Source: Caldilineaceae bacterium
Lineage (GTDB): Bacteria; Chloroflexota; Anaerolineae; Caldilineales; Caldilineaceae
Assembly: GCA_026645575.1 (NCBI GenBank)
Contig: JAPKMW010000003.1
Span: 186,001-250,000, forward strand
Reading direction: 5' to 3'
DNA length: 64,000 nucleotides
The notes below the pieces were generated by a model that saw only the letters and a program-made list of their open reading frames with translations, was not told the origin of the DNA and ran no database searches. A program made the position numbers and the translations under genes. Positions 1 to 8,530 of the stretch are shown piece after piece. Within the stretch, counting starts at the first letter, position 1. Each line of letters opens with the position of its first letter.

Positions 1-1
1 G

Positions 2-235
2 GACATTAGCACCGAAAATCTGCCCGCCGGGACACGGTTAGCCCTCGGCACTGCCATCATCGAAGTGACACCGGAACCCCATACTGGTTGCAAAAAGTTT
101 GTCGCCCGCTTTGGCCTAGACGCCATGCAATATGTCAACTCACCCATCGGCAAAGCCCTACGCCTGCGCGGTCTCAACGCCAAAGTGGTGCAACCGGGCG
201 TCATCCGCGTTGGTGACATTGTTCAAAAGCTATAA
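2..235 (+). CDS. MOSC-domain protein, C-terminal part only
   Basis: The window opens inside this gene; the last 77 codons are visible. The residues PHTGCKKFVARFG followed by VNSPIGKALRLRG match the C-terminal half of small MOSC-domain proteins, which are related to the C-terminus of molybdenum cofactor sulfurase. The Cys in HTGCKKF sits where the family carries its conserved cysteine. Substrate cannot be told from this part. The stop is followed within 30 bp by a long hairpin with a T-run, so transcription probably ends there. Identification is by family resemblance of the visible segment; the missing N-terminus limits certainty. Confidence 0.75.
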   Translation, partial: DISTENLPAGTRLALGTAIIEVTPEPHTGCKKFVARFGLDAMQYVNSPIGKALRLRGLNAKVVQPGVIRVGDIVQKL

Positions 236-262
236 CAAGCCGAAAAAGCTGCACTGCCAACG

Positions 263-342
263 GAAAAGGTAACACAGATCGGAAAGAACACGGATAACCA
301 AATGAAAGTATCGGTGTTGTTCCCGATCCGTGTTACCTTTTT
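263..342. terminator. Long imperfect hairpin, bidirectional terminator
   Basis: Arms of about 33 bp (from about 263-296 and 309-342) pair with only a few mismatches. An A-run opens the left arm and TTTTT closes the right, as in a bidirectional Rho-independent terminator. The core word GGTAACACAGATC recurs in the hairpin at 35524-35600. Confidence 0.75.
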
Positions 343-398
343 ATCGTTTGCCGGTACTTCGTGGGCCGGCCGCAAAACTTGGATGTAATCACAAGCGT

Positions 399-1277
399 AT
401 GACAACCAATCGTTACGCCATTGCGCGTGAAATCGCCGGACTCAATCCGCAGGCCGACAACCAGCGGATCATGTACTTGTTGAACACCTATGAGCATCCC
501 TGGTTGATGCGCAAGGCGTTGGAATTTGCGCTGTTTCGCACCTATGCCGTTCCCAGTATCAGTCGGCTGCTCAAGGCGACCAATCAGTTCCAGCAACATG
601 GGCAAAAGCGCTATGATGACACCTCGCTCCTGATCTCAACGCTGGTGGAAGAGGGCTATGAGGGCGCGGCGGGCGCCGCCGCCATCGCCCGGATGAATCA
701 TTGGCATGGGCGCTACCGGATCAAAAATGATGACTTTCTCTATGTGCTCTCGGTCTTCATCTATGAGCCGGTGCGCTGGACCAATCGCTTTGGCTGGCGT
801 GCATTGACTCGCCTAGAGCAAGAAGCGATGTACTACTTCTGGCGGGAAGTCGGCGAGCGGATGGGGATTCAGGAAATCCCAGAGACTTACGATGCCTTTG
901 ACGCGTTCAACCGCCGCTATGAGCGCGAACACTTTGTCTATGCCGATTCCAATCATGTGGTGGGCGAGGCGACCGTCCAGATTTTTCTGCACTGGTATCC
1001 CACCTGGCTGCGACCGGCAGTGCGCCAGGGTATTTATGCTTTACTCGATGAGCCGTTGCGCCAGGCCTTTGGCTTTCCCCAAGCGCCGGCTTGGTTACGG
1101 CAATTTGTGCCCAGCGCGCTCAAACAAGGGTTAGCCGTACAGCGGCTTTTGCCGCCGCGCCGCACCCCCTATCACTTTACCAAGGTTCCCAACCGCACCT
1201 ATCCCGATGGCTTCACGGTGGCGACATTAGGGCCGACACATCCAGTTGTCGTCCAAGAACCGGAACAAGAGAAATGA
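399..1277 (+). CDS. MpaB/rubber-oxygenase-like protein (DUF2236 type)
   Basis: A 292-residue protein starting at the ATG at 399; the open frame extends upstream into the hairpin, which argues for this later start. The central block GRYRIKNDDFLYVLSVFIYEP, the following HFVYADSNHVVGEA segment and the RxxxREHF-like region match the oxygenase MpaB / DUF2236 family. That family includes latex-clearing and fungal MpaB oxygenases that use a haem b bound by conserved His residues. The substrate is unknown. It lies 7 bp before the MFS gene at 1285, so the two are probably co-transcribed, which suggests the transporter handles a compound related to this enzyme. That functional link is inference. Confidence 0.7.
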   Translation: MTTNRYAIAREIAGLNPQADNQRIMYLLNTYEHPWLMRKALEFALFRTYAVPSISRLLKATNQFQQHGQKRYDDTSLLISTLVEEGYEGAAGAAAIARMNHWHGRYRIKNDDFLYVLSVFIYEPVRWTNRFGWRALTRLEQEAMYYFWREVGERMGIQEIPETYDAFDAFNRRYEREHFVYADSNHVVGEATVQIFLHWYPTWLRPAVRQGIYALLDEPLRQAFGFPQAPAWLRQFVPSALKQGLAVQRLLPPRRTPYHFTKVPNRTYPDGFTVATLGPTHPVVVQEPEQEK

Positions 1278-1284
1278 TGATCAG

Positions 1285-2475
1285 ATGAACCGTTATCAAA
1301 CCTATTTGGGTCTCGTTGGTTATCTCTTTATCGGCACGGCTGTAAGCCTCATGCCGTCGGTGATGCCGTCGATTACCAATGAGTTTGCCGCTACCGGCAT
1401 TACCCTGGCACTCATCAGCTTGATCTTTCCCGCGCGCGAAGTGGGTAGTTTTCTGGGCAATTTTCTCTCTGGCATCGGCTCCGATCTCGTGGGACGGCGG
1501 CGCCTGGTTTGGATCGCCGCTTTACTGCTGGCAACAGCATTGACCCTGGCCGCGGTGATCAAAATTTGGCCGCTCTTTGTCATGGCCTTTGTCCTGGTTA
1601 GCGCGGCGCAAGCATCTCTCTCCACCGGGATCAATGCCATGATTGCTGATGCCAATCGCGCAGCGCGGGGACGGGCGCTCAATACCCTGCATGGGGTTTA
1701 CGGGGTGGGCGCGGCGATTTCTCCCTTGGTCATCGGCTATTTTCTGGAACAGGGGCTGCACTGGCGCTGGGCCTTGACCGGCATTGCAACAATCTGGCTG
1801 CTCTATGGGTTGGTGGTCTGGCTTTCCTATCGCACCGTTGGGCCGGAAACGGCGGGGACGCAGAAGCGCAAACTGGATCTGACCATGCTTCGGCACGGCC
1901 CTTTCTTAGCTTTGTTCCTGATTGCCTTTACCTACAATGGCGTGGCCTGGAGTCTCTTGGGCTGGGTGGCGCTCTTTATGCAGCAGAGCGCCGGCTTTTC
2001 GACTTTGCTCGCGGTCTCGATGATTTCGGTCTTCTATGTGGCGCTGACCATTGGGCGCTTCCTCTGCGCGGCCTATGCCGAAAAATTGGGCTATGCTACG
2101 CTCTTCCTGATCCTGGCCTGGGGCATCACCCTGACCTATCCGCTGGTGGTGCTGGGCAATCCAATGGTGGTGGCCGTCGGCGTCTTTCTGACCGGGCTAA
2201 GCCTCTCCGGCCTCTTTCCCACAGCGCTGGCCTATGGCTCTCGGCTTTACCCAGAGCAGACCGGCACTGTCACCGGCACCCTGAGCATCGCCATGACGCT
2301 GGGATCGATGGCCCCGCCGCTCTGGACCGGCATCATCGCTGACCGCTGGAGCTTTCAAACAGCGCTAGGGGTGAACTATCTGATGGTGTTGCCACTGGTC
2401 TTTATTGCGCTCTATCTTGGTCGTAGCGAGGTGCGTCAGCCGCCGCCAATTGCAGCGACGGGTGCAACTTCATAA
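1285..2475 (+). CDS. Major facilitator superfamily transporter
   Basis: A 396-residue membrane protein with about 12 hydrophobic segments. The loop motif GSDLVGRRRLVW, after the second segment, is the MFS loop 2-3 signature (GxxxDRxGRR type). The start at 1285 (MNRYQTYLGL) removes a charged, unlikely leader from the longest frame. It follows the MpaB-like gene by 7 bp and is closed by a 26-bp-stem hairpin. No substrate-specific motif is recognised; a drug or metabolite exporter or importer are equally possible. Confidence 0.85.
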   Translation: MNRYQTYLGLVGYLFIGTAVSLMPSVMPSITNEFAATGITLALISLIFPAREVGSFLGNFLSGIGSDLVGRRRLVWIAALLLATALTLAAVIKIWPLFVMAFVLVSAAQASLSTGINAMIADANRAARGRALNTLHGVYGVGAAISPLVIGYFLEQGLHWRWALTGIATIWLLYGLVVWLSYRTVGPETAGTQKRKLDLTMLRHGPFLALFLIAFTYNGVAWSLLGWVALFMQQSAGFSTLLAVSMISVFYVALTIGRFLCAAYAEKLGYATLFLILAWGITLTYPLVVLGNPMVVAVGVFLTGLSLSGLFPTALAYGSRLYPEQTGTVTGTLSIAMTLGSMAPPLWTGIIADRWSFQTALGVNYLMVLPLVFIALYLGRSEVRQPPPIAATGATS

Positions 2476-2477
2476 AG

Positions 2478-2536
2478 CGCTCTTAGCCAGTCCGTGACTG
2501 GCGGCCCAATCGCCAGTCACGGACTGGCTAGGAGCG
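2478..2536. terminator. 26-bp hairpin after the MFS gene
   Basis: Arms 2478-2503 and 2511-2536 pair with one mismatch around a 7-base loop. The core AGCCAGTCCGTGACTGGC recurs in variant form in the hairpins at 22448, 48256, 55483 and 56541. The left arm begins 2 bp after the stop codon. Confidence 0.75.
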
Positions 2537-2547
2537 GGATTGACCTT

Positions 2548-2695
2548 TTACGCGACGTTGCGACAGGCGTAACGTAGTGATCTATGCGCAGGTGTCCAGT
2601 ATCGTCCAGCCGAGGTTGGGTTCACCAACAGCTCCTGGCCTGTCCTGCGCTCCTGCGTCTGCGAGACCGTTAGGCTTCCCTTATGCCTGACGGTC
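2548..2695 (+). other. Gene-free stretch with three short stem-loops
   Basis: Between the MFS hairpin and the lipoprotein gene I see no gene. It holds a TTACGC/GCGTAA stem (2548-2572), a GTTGG/CCAAC stem (2615-2629), and an 11-bp GACCGTTAGGC stem pairing with 2685-2695 and followed by TGTTTAT. The last could end a short leader transcript. I recognise no known riboswitch class. Confidence 0.3.
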
Positions 2696-2742
2696 TGTTT
2701 ATGTCATGTCCCTGGTTTCAGCCCAGGAAAGGATCGAAGCGA

Positions 2743-3135
2743 ATGCTTACCAACCAACGCTACCGCGTTTCAATTGTCTTAGCGCTCCTGTTCATCACAA
2801 CAACGCTCCTCCTCACCGCCTGTCCCACCGAGCGGATACGTCCCACCTTTACCCGCGCCGGGGTTATGCGCGATACGATCTTCTCGGTGGAGGAGCGCGG
2901 TCTGGGCGCCGTGATGGTCTGGGTGACGCACAGTGATCGTGAGGGCTACTGTTTCATCAGCGGCGAACAGGCCGACCTGGCGCGCAGCCTCATCCGCGAA
3001 CATAATGGCGAGGTGCTGATCGAATATCGCGCCGCCGGGGTGCTGGATTCACTCAACCCTTGTGCGAACACAGAGGGGGATCCCCAATTTACGGTCTACC
3101 TGGGCGAATCGATCCGGGCTGTGCCGACCCGGTAG
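2743..3135 (+). CDS. Small predicted lipoprotein
   Basis: A 130-residue protein starting at 2743 (MLTNQRYR). A basic N-terminus and hydrophobic stretch end in LLLTAC, a lipobox, so it should be lipid-anchored on the outer face of the membrane. The remaining ~100 residues contain VMVWVTHSDREGYCFISGEQADLA and a Cys pair, with alternating hydrophobicity suggesting beta structure. I do not recognise a family. It is followed directly by a perfect 28-bp hairpin, so it appears to be its own transcription unit. Confidence 0.65.
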   Translation: MLTNQRYRVSIVLALLFITTTLLLTACPTERIRPTFTRAGVMRDTIFSVEERGLGAVMVWVTHSDREGYCFISGEQADLARSLIREHNGEVLIEYRAAGVLDSLNPCANTEGDPQFTVYLGESIRAVPTR

Positions 3136-3139
3136 GCTA

Positions 3140-3208
3140 CGTGCTGCGTATTGCGTAATTCGTGGCCTGAGCCTGTCGAAGGCCACGAATTACGCAATAC
3201 GCAGCACG
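3140..3208. terminator. Perfect 28-bp hairpin of 7-bp words
   Basis: Arms 3140-3167 and 3181-3208 are perfectly complementary around a 13-base loop. Each arm is a run of degenerate heptamers (TGCTGCG, TATTGCG, TAATTCG), the same word type as at 57969-58030 and 23667-23694. An open frame runs through it into the next gene but is not used there. Confidence 0.75.
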
Positions 3209-3256
3209 AAATTCACCAACCATCTATCGCACCCGATCACAACAAAGGACAGCAGC

Positions 3257-4147
3257 GTGCAACGGTCAGCATTACCCTATCTAGTACTTTTCATTGGTGT
3301 TCTCATTGTTGCTGGCGCTGGGGTACTAAGCAAAGGAGTGATGGAACTAGGCGTGCCGCCGCTGACTGTCGCCGCCGGCCGGCTGACCTTTGCCGCATTG
3401 ATCCTGACGCCGCTGGCCTGGCAGCAGGCCGGGGCTGAGATCCGGCAGATGAGCAGGCAAGAATGGATCTGGGCGCTCGCTGCCGGTCTTGGGCTGGCGA
3501 TTCACTTTGCGGTCTGGATTAGCTCGCTGGCCTACACCTCGGTGGCTTCGTCAACGGCGCTGGTGGCGACCAATCCGGTTTTTGTGGCGCTGGCGTCGTG
3601 GTTGATTCTGCGTGAGCGGCTGGCGGCTGGGGTTTGGCTGGGCGTGCTATTGACCGTGATCGGTTCGGCGCTGATTGGCTTTAGCGATAGCAACGCTGGT
3701 GGTGGCGCCAACCCGCTCCTGGGTGATCTGTTGGCGCTGCTGGGGGCGATGAGTGTGTCGGGCTACTTCCTTGTGGGTCGCCACTTGCGTAAACGGCTGT
3801 CGATCTTGCCTTATATCTGGACCGTCTACAGCGCGGCCGCGGTCATCCTTTTGCTCACGCTGCCGTTGGCCGGACAGTCACTGCTGGGCTTGCCGACGCC
3901 CGCCTACTGGCTCTTGCTGGGGCTGGCGGTGGGGCCGCAGTTGTTGGGGCACACGGCCTTTAACTGGGCGATCAAATATCTCTCGGCAACGGTGGTGACA
4001 GTGGCAATTTTAGGGGAGCCGATTGGATCGGCACTGCTGGCGTGGATCATCTTTCAGCAGCCCTTGCAACCGCTGCAACTGCTCGGCGGCGCAGTGTTGC
4101 TAATTGGCATTGCGGTGACGACGCTGGCCGCACGGAAAACACAGTAG
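3257..4147 (+). CDS. EamA/DMT-family transporter
   Basis: A 296-residue protein with about ten membrane segments in two EamA repeats, the usual length for drug/metabolite transporters (RhaT/YdcZ-like). The start is GTG at 3257, preceded by AAAGGA at good spacing. The much longer open frame is an artefact of reading through the hairpin at 3140-3208. Repeat signatures include ASSTALVATNPVFVALASW and the matching GPQLLGHTAFNWAIKYLSA in the second half. Likely exports or imports small metabolites; substrate unknown. It converges on the flavoprotein gene at 4232 across a shared hairpin. Confidence 0.85.
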   Translation: MQRSALPYLVLFIGVLIVAGAGVLSKGVMELGVPPLTVAAGRLTFAALILTPLAWQQAGAEIRQMSRQEWIWALAAGLGLAIHFAVWISSLAYTSVASSTALVATNPVFVALASWLILRERLAAGVWLGVLLTVIGSALIGFSDSNAGGGANPLLGDLLALLGAMSVSGYFLVGRHLRKRLSILPYIWTVYSAAAVILLLTLPLAGQSLLGLPTPAYWLLLGLAVGPQLLGHTAFNWAIKYLSATVVTVAILGEPIGSALLAWIIFQQPLQPLQLLGGAVLLIGIAVTTLAARKTQ

Positions 4148-4155
4148 GCGCAGTT

Positions 4156-4202
4156 ATCACCGCAAAGGAAAAGGATTCGCTAATCCCTCTATTCGCGGTG
4201 AT
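4156..4202. terminator. Convergent-gene hairpin
   Basis: ATCACCGC at 4156-4163 pairs with GCGGTGAT at 4195-4202, with an inner GGATT/AATCC stem. It lies between the convergent EamA and flavoprotein genes and can serve both. Confidence 0.5.
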
Positions 4203-4231
4203 CGTGTGCGGGTGACAGTTGTCCCATATCA

Positions 4232-5383
4232 TCAAGCAGAAGCGCTAGTTGGGCCGACCACACAGCAGGGTAGCGAGTACTTACGCTGGCGTGGCTGTTG
4301 TACGCTGCGCAGATGGCGTTGCAACTGGCGCACAACCAACGCCGCATCCGCCCCCACCCCTCGCAACGTCGCCGAGGCAAAGGTGCGCTGGTTGGACAAA
4401 CCCACAAAGTATAAACCCGGCACCGTCAGGCTGACCCCATGCTTTTGCAAAACCTGGCCTTCTGCGTCGAGTGCCCCCAGTCCTGCCAAATAGGCAAGAT
4501 TGGGTCGATAGCCGGTGGCAAAAATCACAGCATCAACTGCTTCCGTACCACCATCGTTCCACACGACCCCGTCTTCCGTAAAATGGGCAAAGAGTGGACG
4601 GTGATCAGGTTTACCAGCGGCTAACGCGGCTTGGTAAACGCCAGTATCCAAGACGCGTGGGCCTTTGCCATTGGCCAGCCGTTCCAACCAGGCGCCCACC
4701 GGTAGGTCAAGCCGGAAGCGGTCAAAACCAGTTAACCACCACCAAAAGTGAATATCCCGCCCTTGGGGCCGTTGCTGGACAAAGCGCACCGGTTCGCGCG
4801 TCGCCACGGTCACCCTGGCGACCTGCGCCAGTTCCGTCGCAATCTGGATCGCTGAGTTGCCGGCGCCAACCACCACAACGCGCTTGCCGCGGAAGGGCGC
4901 CGGGTCGCGATAAGCGACGGAATGAAGAACTTCGCCGCCAAAGTGCTGTTGACCAGGGAGCGTCGGCAGGTGGGGCCGGGCAAAAGAACCAGTCGCCGCA
5001 ATCAGGCTGTGCGCTTGAAAGCGTTGGTTATCGGCTGTCATCACCGTAAAGAGGTCATCACTTTGGGTGACTTTGACGACCCGTGCACCAAACTGGATCG
5101 GGAAACCAAAGTGGGCGGCGTAAGCTTCCAGGTAGGCGATCACTTCATTGCGCACCGGGTAGCGTTCCGGGTCGCCGGAAAAGGGTAGCCCCGGCAACGA
5201 AGAAAAACGCGCCGGTGAAAAGAGGCGCAGGCTATCATAATAGTGCGGCCACGAACCGACAGGACGGTCGCCGGCTTCCAAAAGCAGAAAAGATTTACCA
5301 GCCCTTTGCAGGTGATAGGCCGCCGCCAGACCGGCCTGGCCGGCGCCAATGATCAAGGCATCGAATGATTCTTGGAAGTGCAT
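4232..5383 (-). CDS. ArsO-like FAD/NAD(P)H monooxygenase
   Basis: A 383-residue flavoprotein. The FAD-binding motif GAGQAGLAAAYHL is near residue 13 and the NAD(P)H motif VVVGAGNSAIQIA near residue 170. The blocks YYDSLRLFSPARFSSLPG and FASATLRGVGADAA are those I know from the ArsO group of flavin monooxygenases found in arsenic operons. The start at 5383 has AAGGAA upstream at proper spacing. Two operator-like boxes of ArsR type lie in its promoter region (5419-5479). No ArsR, ArsB or ArsC gene lies nearby, so an arsenic role is inference; a general flavin monooxygenase is the alternative. Confidence 0.7.
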   Translation of the reverse strand: MHFQESFDALIIGAGQAGLAAAYHLQRAGKSFLLLEAGDRPVGSWPHYYDSLRLFSPARFSSLPGLPFSGDPERYPVRNEVIAYLEAYAAHFGFPIQFGARVVKVTQSDDLFTVMTADNQRFQAHSLIAATGSFARPHLPTLPGQQHFGGEVLHSVAYRDPAPFRGKRVVVVGAGNSAIQIATELAQVARVTVATREPVRFVQQRPQGRDIHFWWWLTGFDRFRLDLPVGAWLERLANGKGPRVLDTGVYQAALAAGKPDHRPLFAHFTEDGVVWNDGGTEAVDAVIFATGYRPNLAYLAGLGALDAEGQVLQKHGVSLTVPGLYFVGLSNQRTFASATLRGVGADAALVVRQLQRHLRSVQQPRQRKYSLPCCVVGPTSASA

Positions 5384-5418
5384 AGAAAAGTTCCTTTTCG
5401 CTAAAACATCCACCTGTT

Positions 5419-5479
5419 ATATCGACAAATATCAATATTTCATCATGATTATAGCCAACATATCGATATTTGTCAATAT
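5419..5479. promoter_or_regulatory. Twin operator boxes ATATCGA-N6-TCAATAT
   Basis: Two copies of the same near-palindrome, ATATCGA-N6-TCAATAT, lie at 5419-5438 and 5460-5479, 41 bp apart (about four helical turns). They sit in the divergent region between the flavoprotein and the dienelactone hydrolase. The box type resembles ArsR/SmtB-family operators. The cognate regulator is not in the window. Confidence 0.6.
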
Positions 5480-5630
5480 GGGAGATTGATTATGATCCGC
5501 TTTCGTAAACAAATTTCCCCCCAATCTCTTCTGCGGTATAATGCAGCGAATCAATCCACTACTGACAGCAAACTTTGTAGTCACCTGCGCCCCCGCCAGT
5601 CCACATAGTACGGCACAAGGAGAACGCTTT

Positions 5631-6404
5631 ATGTATCAAACCGACATGTACGAAGGGATGCTGGCCGAAACCGTCATGCACCCTGGCGCCAATGGCGAGC
5701 TGATCAACGCCTATATGGCCCGGCCTCTGGGGCCTGGTCCCTTCCCGGCCATGGTGTTGGTTCACCATATGCCCGGTTGGGATGAATGGTATCGTGAGGC
5801 GACACGCAAATTCGCCCATCACGGCTATGTCACCATCTCGCCCAATCTCTACTTCCGCGCTGGCCACGGTACGCCGGAAGATGTGGCGGCCAAAGTGCGC
5901 GCCGACAAAGGTGTGCCGGATGATCAGGTGGTGGCCGATCTGGCCGGCGCCAGGGACTATCTACGCAGCCTGCCCTACGTCAATGGCAAAGTAGGCATCT
6001 TCGGCACCTGTTCCGGTGGGCGCCATGCCTATCTGGCCGCCTGTCGGGCGCCGGGATTTGACGCCATCATTGACCTTTGGGGCGGGCGCGTTGTCATGGC
6101 GCCAGAGGATCTGACGCCCAAAGCGCCGGTTGCACCGATTGACTACACCAAGGACTTGTCCTGCCCCATTCTCGGTCTCTTCGGCGCCGAGGATCGCAGC
6201 CCCACACCGGAACAGGTGGCCCAACACGAAGAAGAACTCAAAAAGCACGGCAAGAACTACGAATTTCACATGTACCCCAACGCCGGCCACGGCTTCTTCT
6301 ACTATGACCGTTCGGCCTATCGTCAGGAACAGGCCGTCGATGGCTGGAAGAAGATTTTTGTCTTTTTGGAAAAATATCTCAGCACACCGGCGAAGTCTGG
6401 ATAG
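5631..6404 (+). CDS. Dienelactone hydrolase family protein
   Basis: A 257-residue alpha/beta hydrolase. The nucleophile elbow is GTCSGGR, with Cys as in true dienelactone hydrolases; the acid is Asp in FGAEDRSP and the base is His in NAGHGFFYY. The start at 5631 is set by AAGGAGA eight bases upstream. The family opens lactone rings in aromatic degradation but includes many esterases of unknown substrate. It is transcribed away from the flavoprotein gene, so the twin operator may govern both. A perfect 30-bp hairpin follows the stop. Confidence 0.85.
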   Translation: MYQTDMYEGMLAETVMHPGANGELINAYMARPLGPGPFPAMVLVHHMPGWDEWYREATRKFAHHGYVTISPNLYFRAGHGTPEDVAAKVRADKGVPDDQVVADLAGARDYLRSLPYVNGKVGIFGTCSGGRHAYLAACRAPGFDAIIDLWGGRVVMAPEDLTPKAPVAPIDYTKDLSCPILGLFGAEDRSPTPEQVAQHEEELKKHGKNYEFHMYPNAGHGFFYYDRSAYRQEQAVDGWKKIFVFLEKYLSTPAKSG

Positions 6405-6432
6405 TCGATTTATCAATCCGTCTGATTTTGAT

Positions 6433-6507
6433 GAGATTAAGAGATACAGAGATTGAGAGATTAGGTTCGCCTAGCAGAATCTCTCAATCTCTGTATCTCT
6501 TAATCTC
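6433..6507. terminator. Perfect 30-bp hairpin of 8-bp words
   Basis: Arms 6433-6462 and 6478-6507 are perfectly complementary with a 15-base loop. Each arm is an octamer series (GAGATTAA, GAGATACA, GAGATTGA). Its right arm ends just before the ribosome binding site of the next gene. Confidence 0.75.
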
Positions 6508-6528
6508 TCTGCAATAGGAGTATTACAC

Positions 6529-6807
6529 ATGTGTACCATGATTGTGCAACAAGTGCCGATGGAGGGCAGCGGCAAGGGCAAAGATGGGTGGTTTGCCGTA
6601 CAGCAGGCGAATGTGTCGTATGATCACCCCTTTAACGCACCGATGGATCATGCCCTGAACATTGATTTTGTCAATGAAGCGCAAGGGGTAGGCGCACGGG
6701 TGGCCGTGGAGTTGAGTGTGGATTCCGCCAAAAAGTTAGTCGAAACCATTATGGCCGTGCTAGCCGAAGCGGAAGCCGGCGGGTGGCTGGATGATGAGCG
6801 CCAGTAA
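6529..6807 (+). CDS. Small conserved protein (DUF6295-like)
   Basis: A 92-residue soluble protein beginning MCTMIVQQVPMEGSGKGKDGW, with an AGGAG sequence upstream. The pattern GSGKGKDGWF, then DHPFNAPMDHALNIDF, then ARVAVELSVDSAKKLVETI matches, as far as I recall, the DUF6295 family, whose function is not known. No signal peptide or membrane segment. It lies between two strong hairpins and so appears to be transcribed as a single gene or by leakage from the hydrolase. Confidence 0.6.
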   Translation: MCTMIVQQVPMEGSGKGKDGWFAVQQANVSYDHPFNAPMDHALNIDFVNEAQGVGARVAVELSVDSAKKLVETIMAVLAEAEAGGWLDDERQ

Positions 6808-6848
6808 GGGCTACCAACCAATCAGCCGCCCCATAAGCGCTGGGTCAC

Positions 6849-6924
6849 TCGTCCCGTCGGGACGGTTGAATTTAGCGGGAAAAGAAGATCCCTCACCCTA
6901 AACTCAACCGTCCCGACGGGACGA
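6849..6924. terminator. 21-bp hairpin
   Basis: A perfect 21-bp stem pairs 6849-6869 with 6904-6924; each arm is itself a near-palindrome (CGTCCCGTCGGGACG). It lies 41 bp past the small-protein gene. Confidence 0.65.
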
Positions 6925-7082
6925 TCTGACTCCTACCCTGTTGATCAAGTGCGTGCTTAACGACACCTGGGTGCTTGTTTACCCCGCACGGATCGCCTAT
7001 GCTGATAGCGTCAGTTATGCCGGGTGGCAGGGCGTCAACGCTTTTGCCTGTCGCCCAGTCAACCACGAAAGGCGAATCAGCG

Positions 7083-8444
7083 ATGACCTATCTAGAAACA
7101 TTACGTCCTCATGGACAGAATGCCCAGAGCGTAGAAGCGCTCTACCAGGAGGCGCGCCGCAGCGGGCAGACAACGGCGTTTGCGCAAGCGGTGCAACAAC
7201 TATATAACGAAGCGCCCGATCAACTACTCTGGCAAGCGTGGTTTTACCGTTTGACGACGAGTCCAGCGGAGAGCGCAACGAAGAGCAGCCCCAACTGGGT
7301 CGTTGCCATTGGCCTGAGTCTGCTATCAGGCATCCTCTTCTGGTTCCTGTCTGGCCCAGGCTTCACGATTGGAAACAATGAGATTCCTTTGATACCGTTT
7401 GTTGCGGCGCCCCTCTGTGCGCTCTTGATCATGGCTTTCCTCACCATGACGCAACAAGTGCCGACAGGGGGACATCGCTACCGCCTGCTGCTCGTAGGCG
7501 CATTACTGGCTGGTGGCGTGATCTATGTAACAACGGTCGGACCAAGGATCGGCGCCATGAGCAACCAGGAGAGCTACCTGATCCTGGCCATTCCCCACCT
7601 GGCGTTACTGGCCTGGGTTGGGGTCGGGGCGTGGGTGTTGTGGCGGAAGCAGGCGGTGGGCGATCACTTTGCTTTTTTGATCAAATCGTTTGAAGCGATT
7701 GTGGTTGGTGGTCTCTTTGTGTTGGCTGGTGGTCTCTTTACCGGTATCAGCTTTGGCCTGTTGGAGACGTTGGGCATCATGGGTGGCGAGTGGCTAGTGC
7801 GCCTCTTTGTTGCGGGCGGCGGTGGCTTGATTCCGGTGCTGGCGGTTGCGCTTACCTACGATCCCACACACACGCCACAGGAACAAAACTTTCAAGAGGG
7901 TATCAGCCGGCTCATCGCCACGTTAATGCGCTTGATGTTGCCGCTGGTGCTGCTCTTCTTGGTTATCTATATAACGTTAATCCCCATGAATTTTTGGCAA
8001 CCCTTTCAGCAGCGCGAGGTGTTGATTGTCTATAATCTGCTGCTTTTTGCCGTAATTGGGGTACTGGTGAGCGCCACGCCCGTGGCCGGTCATCAATTAC
8101 AACCCAATCAGGAACGGTGGCTCCGCCGCGGTTTGTTGACCCTGGTCGGGCTAGCGGTGTTGATCAGCCTGTATGCTTTAACCGCCATCGGCTATCGCAC
8201 CTGGAACGATGGCTTTACGCCCAATCGCGTGACGATCATCGGCTGGAATGTCCTCAATATTGCCTTATTGACCCTGCTCCTGGTGCGCCAAGCCCGCAGC
8301 AGTGCAGAACGTTGGTTACAAGCCATGTATGAAACCTTTGCCCTGGGCGCCAAAGCGTACCTGGCCTGGGCTGTCATCGTCCTGCTCGGTCTGCCCTGGC
8401 TCTTTATGTGGGCCAGTGAACCGATCAATTTCTGGGGGCGGTGA
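7083..8444 (+). CDS. Polytopic membrane protein (DUF4153-like)
   Basis: A 453-residue protein with a ~75-residue soluble N-terminus (MTYLETLRPHGQNAQSVEAL...) followed by about 11 membrane segments. The late motif YRTWNDGFTPNRVTIIGWNVL resembles the 'GLTPNR' region of DUF4153 membrane proteins; that match is from memory. The start at 7083 has AAAGGCG upstream. Function unknown. It ends 48 bp before a 14-bp hairpin. Confidence 0.55.
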   Translation: MTYLETLRPHGQNAQSVEALYQEARRSGQTTAFAQAVQQLYNEAPDQLLWQAWFYRLTTSPAESATKSSPNWVVAIGLSLLSGILFWFLSGPGFTIGNNEIPLIPFVAAPLCALLIMAFLTMTQQVPTGGHRYRLLLVGALLAGGVIYVTTVGPRIGAMSNQESYLILAIPHLALLAWVGVGAWVLWRKQAVGDHFAFLIKSFEAIVVGGLFVLAGGLFTGISFGLLETLGIMGGEWLVRLFVAGGGGLIPVLAVALTYDPTHTPQEQNFQEGISRLIATLMRLMLPLVLLFLVIYITLIPMNFWQPFQQREVLIVYNLLLFAVIGVLVSATPVAGHQLQPNQERWLRRGLLTLVGLAVLISLYALTAIGYRTWNDGFTPNRVTIIGWNVLNIALLTLLLVRQARSSAERWLQAMYETFALGAKAYLAWAVIVLLGLPWLFMWASEPINFWGR

Positions 8445-8492
8445 TTTGCGGTTGCGCGGTTAGCGCAGTCGTGATGGGCTGAGTCATCCTCC

Positions 8493-8530
8493 CACTATCA
8501 CTGCGCGTCCCAGGATGCGCAGTGATAGTG
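8493..8530. terminator. Perfect 14-bp hairpin
   Basis: CACTATCACTGCGC (8493-8506) pairs with 8517-8530 around a 10-base loop. It closes the membrane-protein gene and coincides with the broken left edge of the GH3 remnant. Confidence 0.6.

Noticed and set aside
3062..3256. N-terminal extension of the EamA transporter
   Set aside because: The extension is translated hairpin sequence; a GTG with AAAGGA at 3257 gives the normal length.
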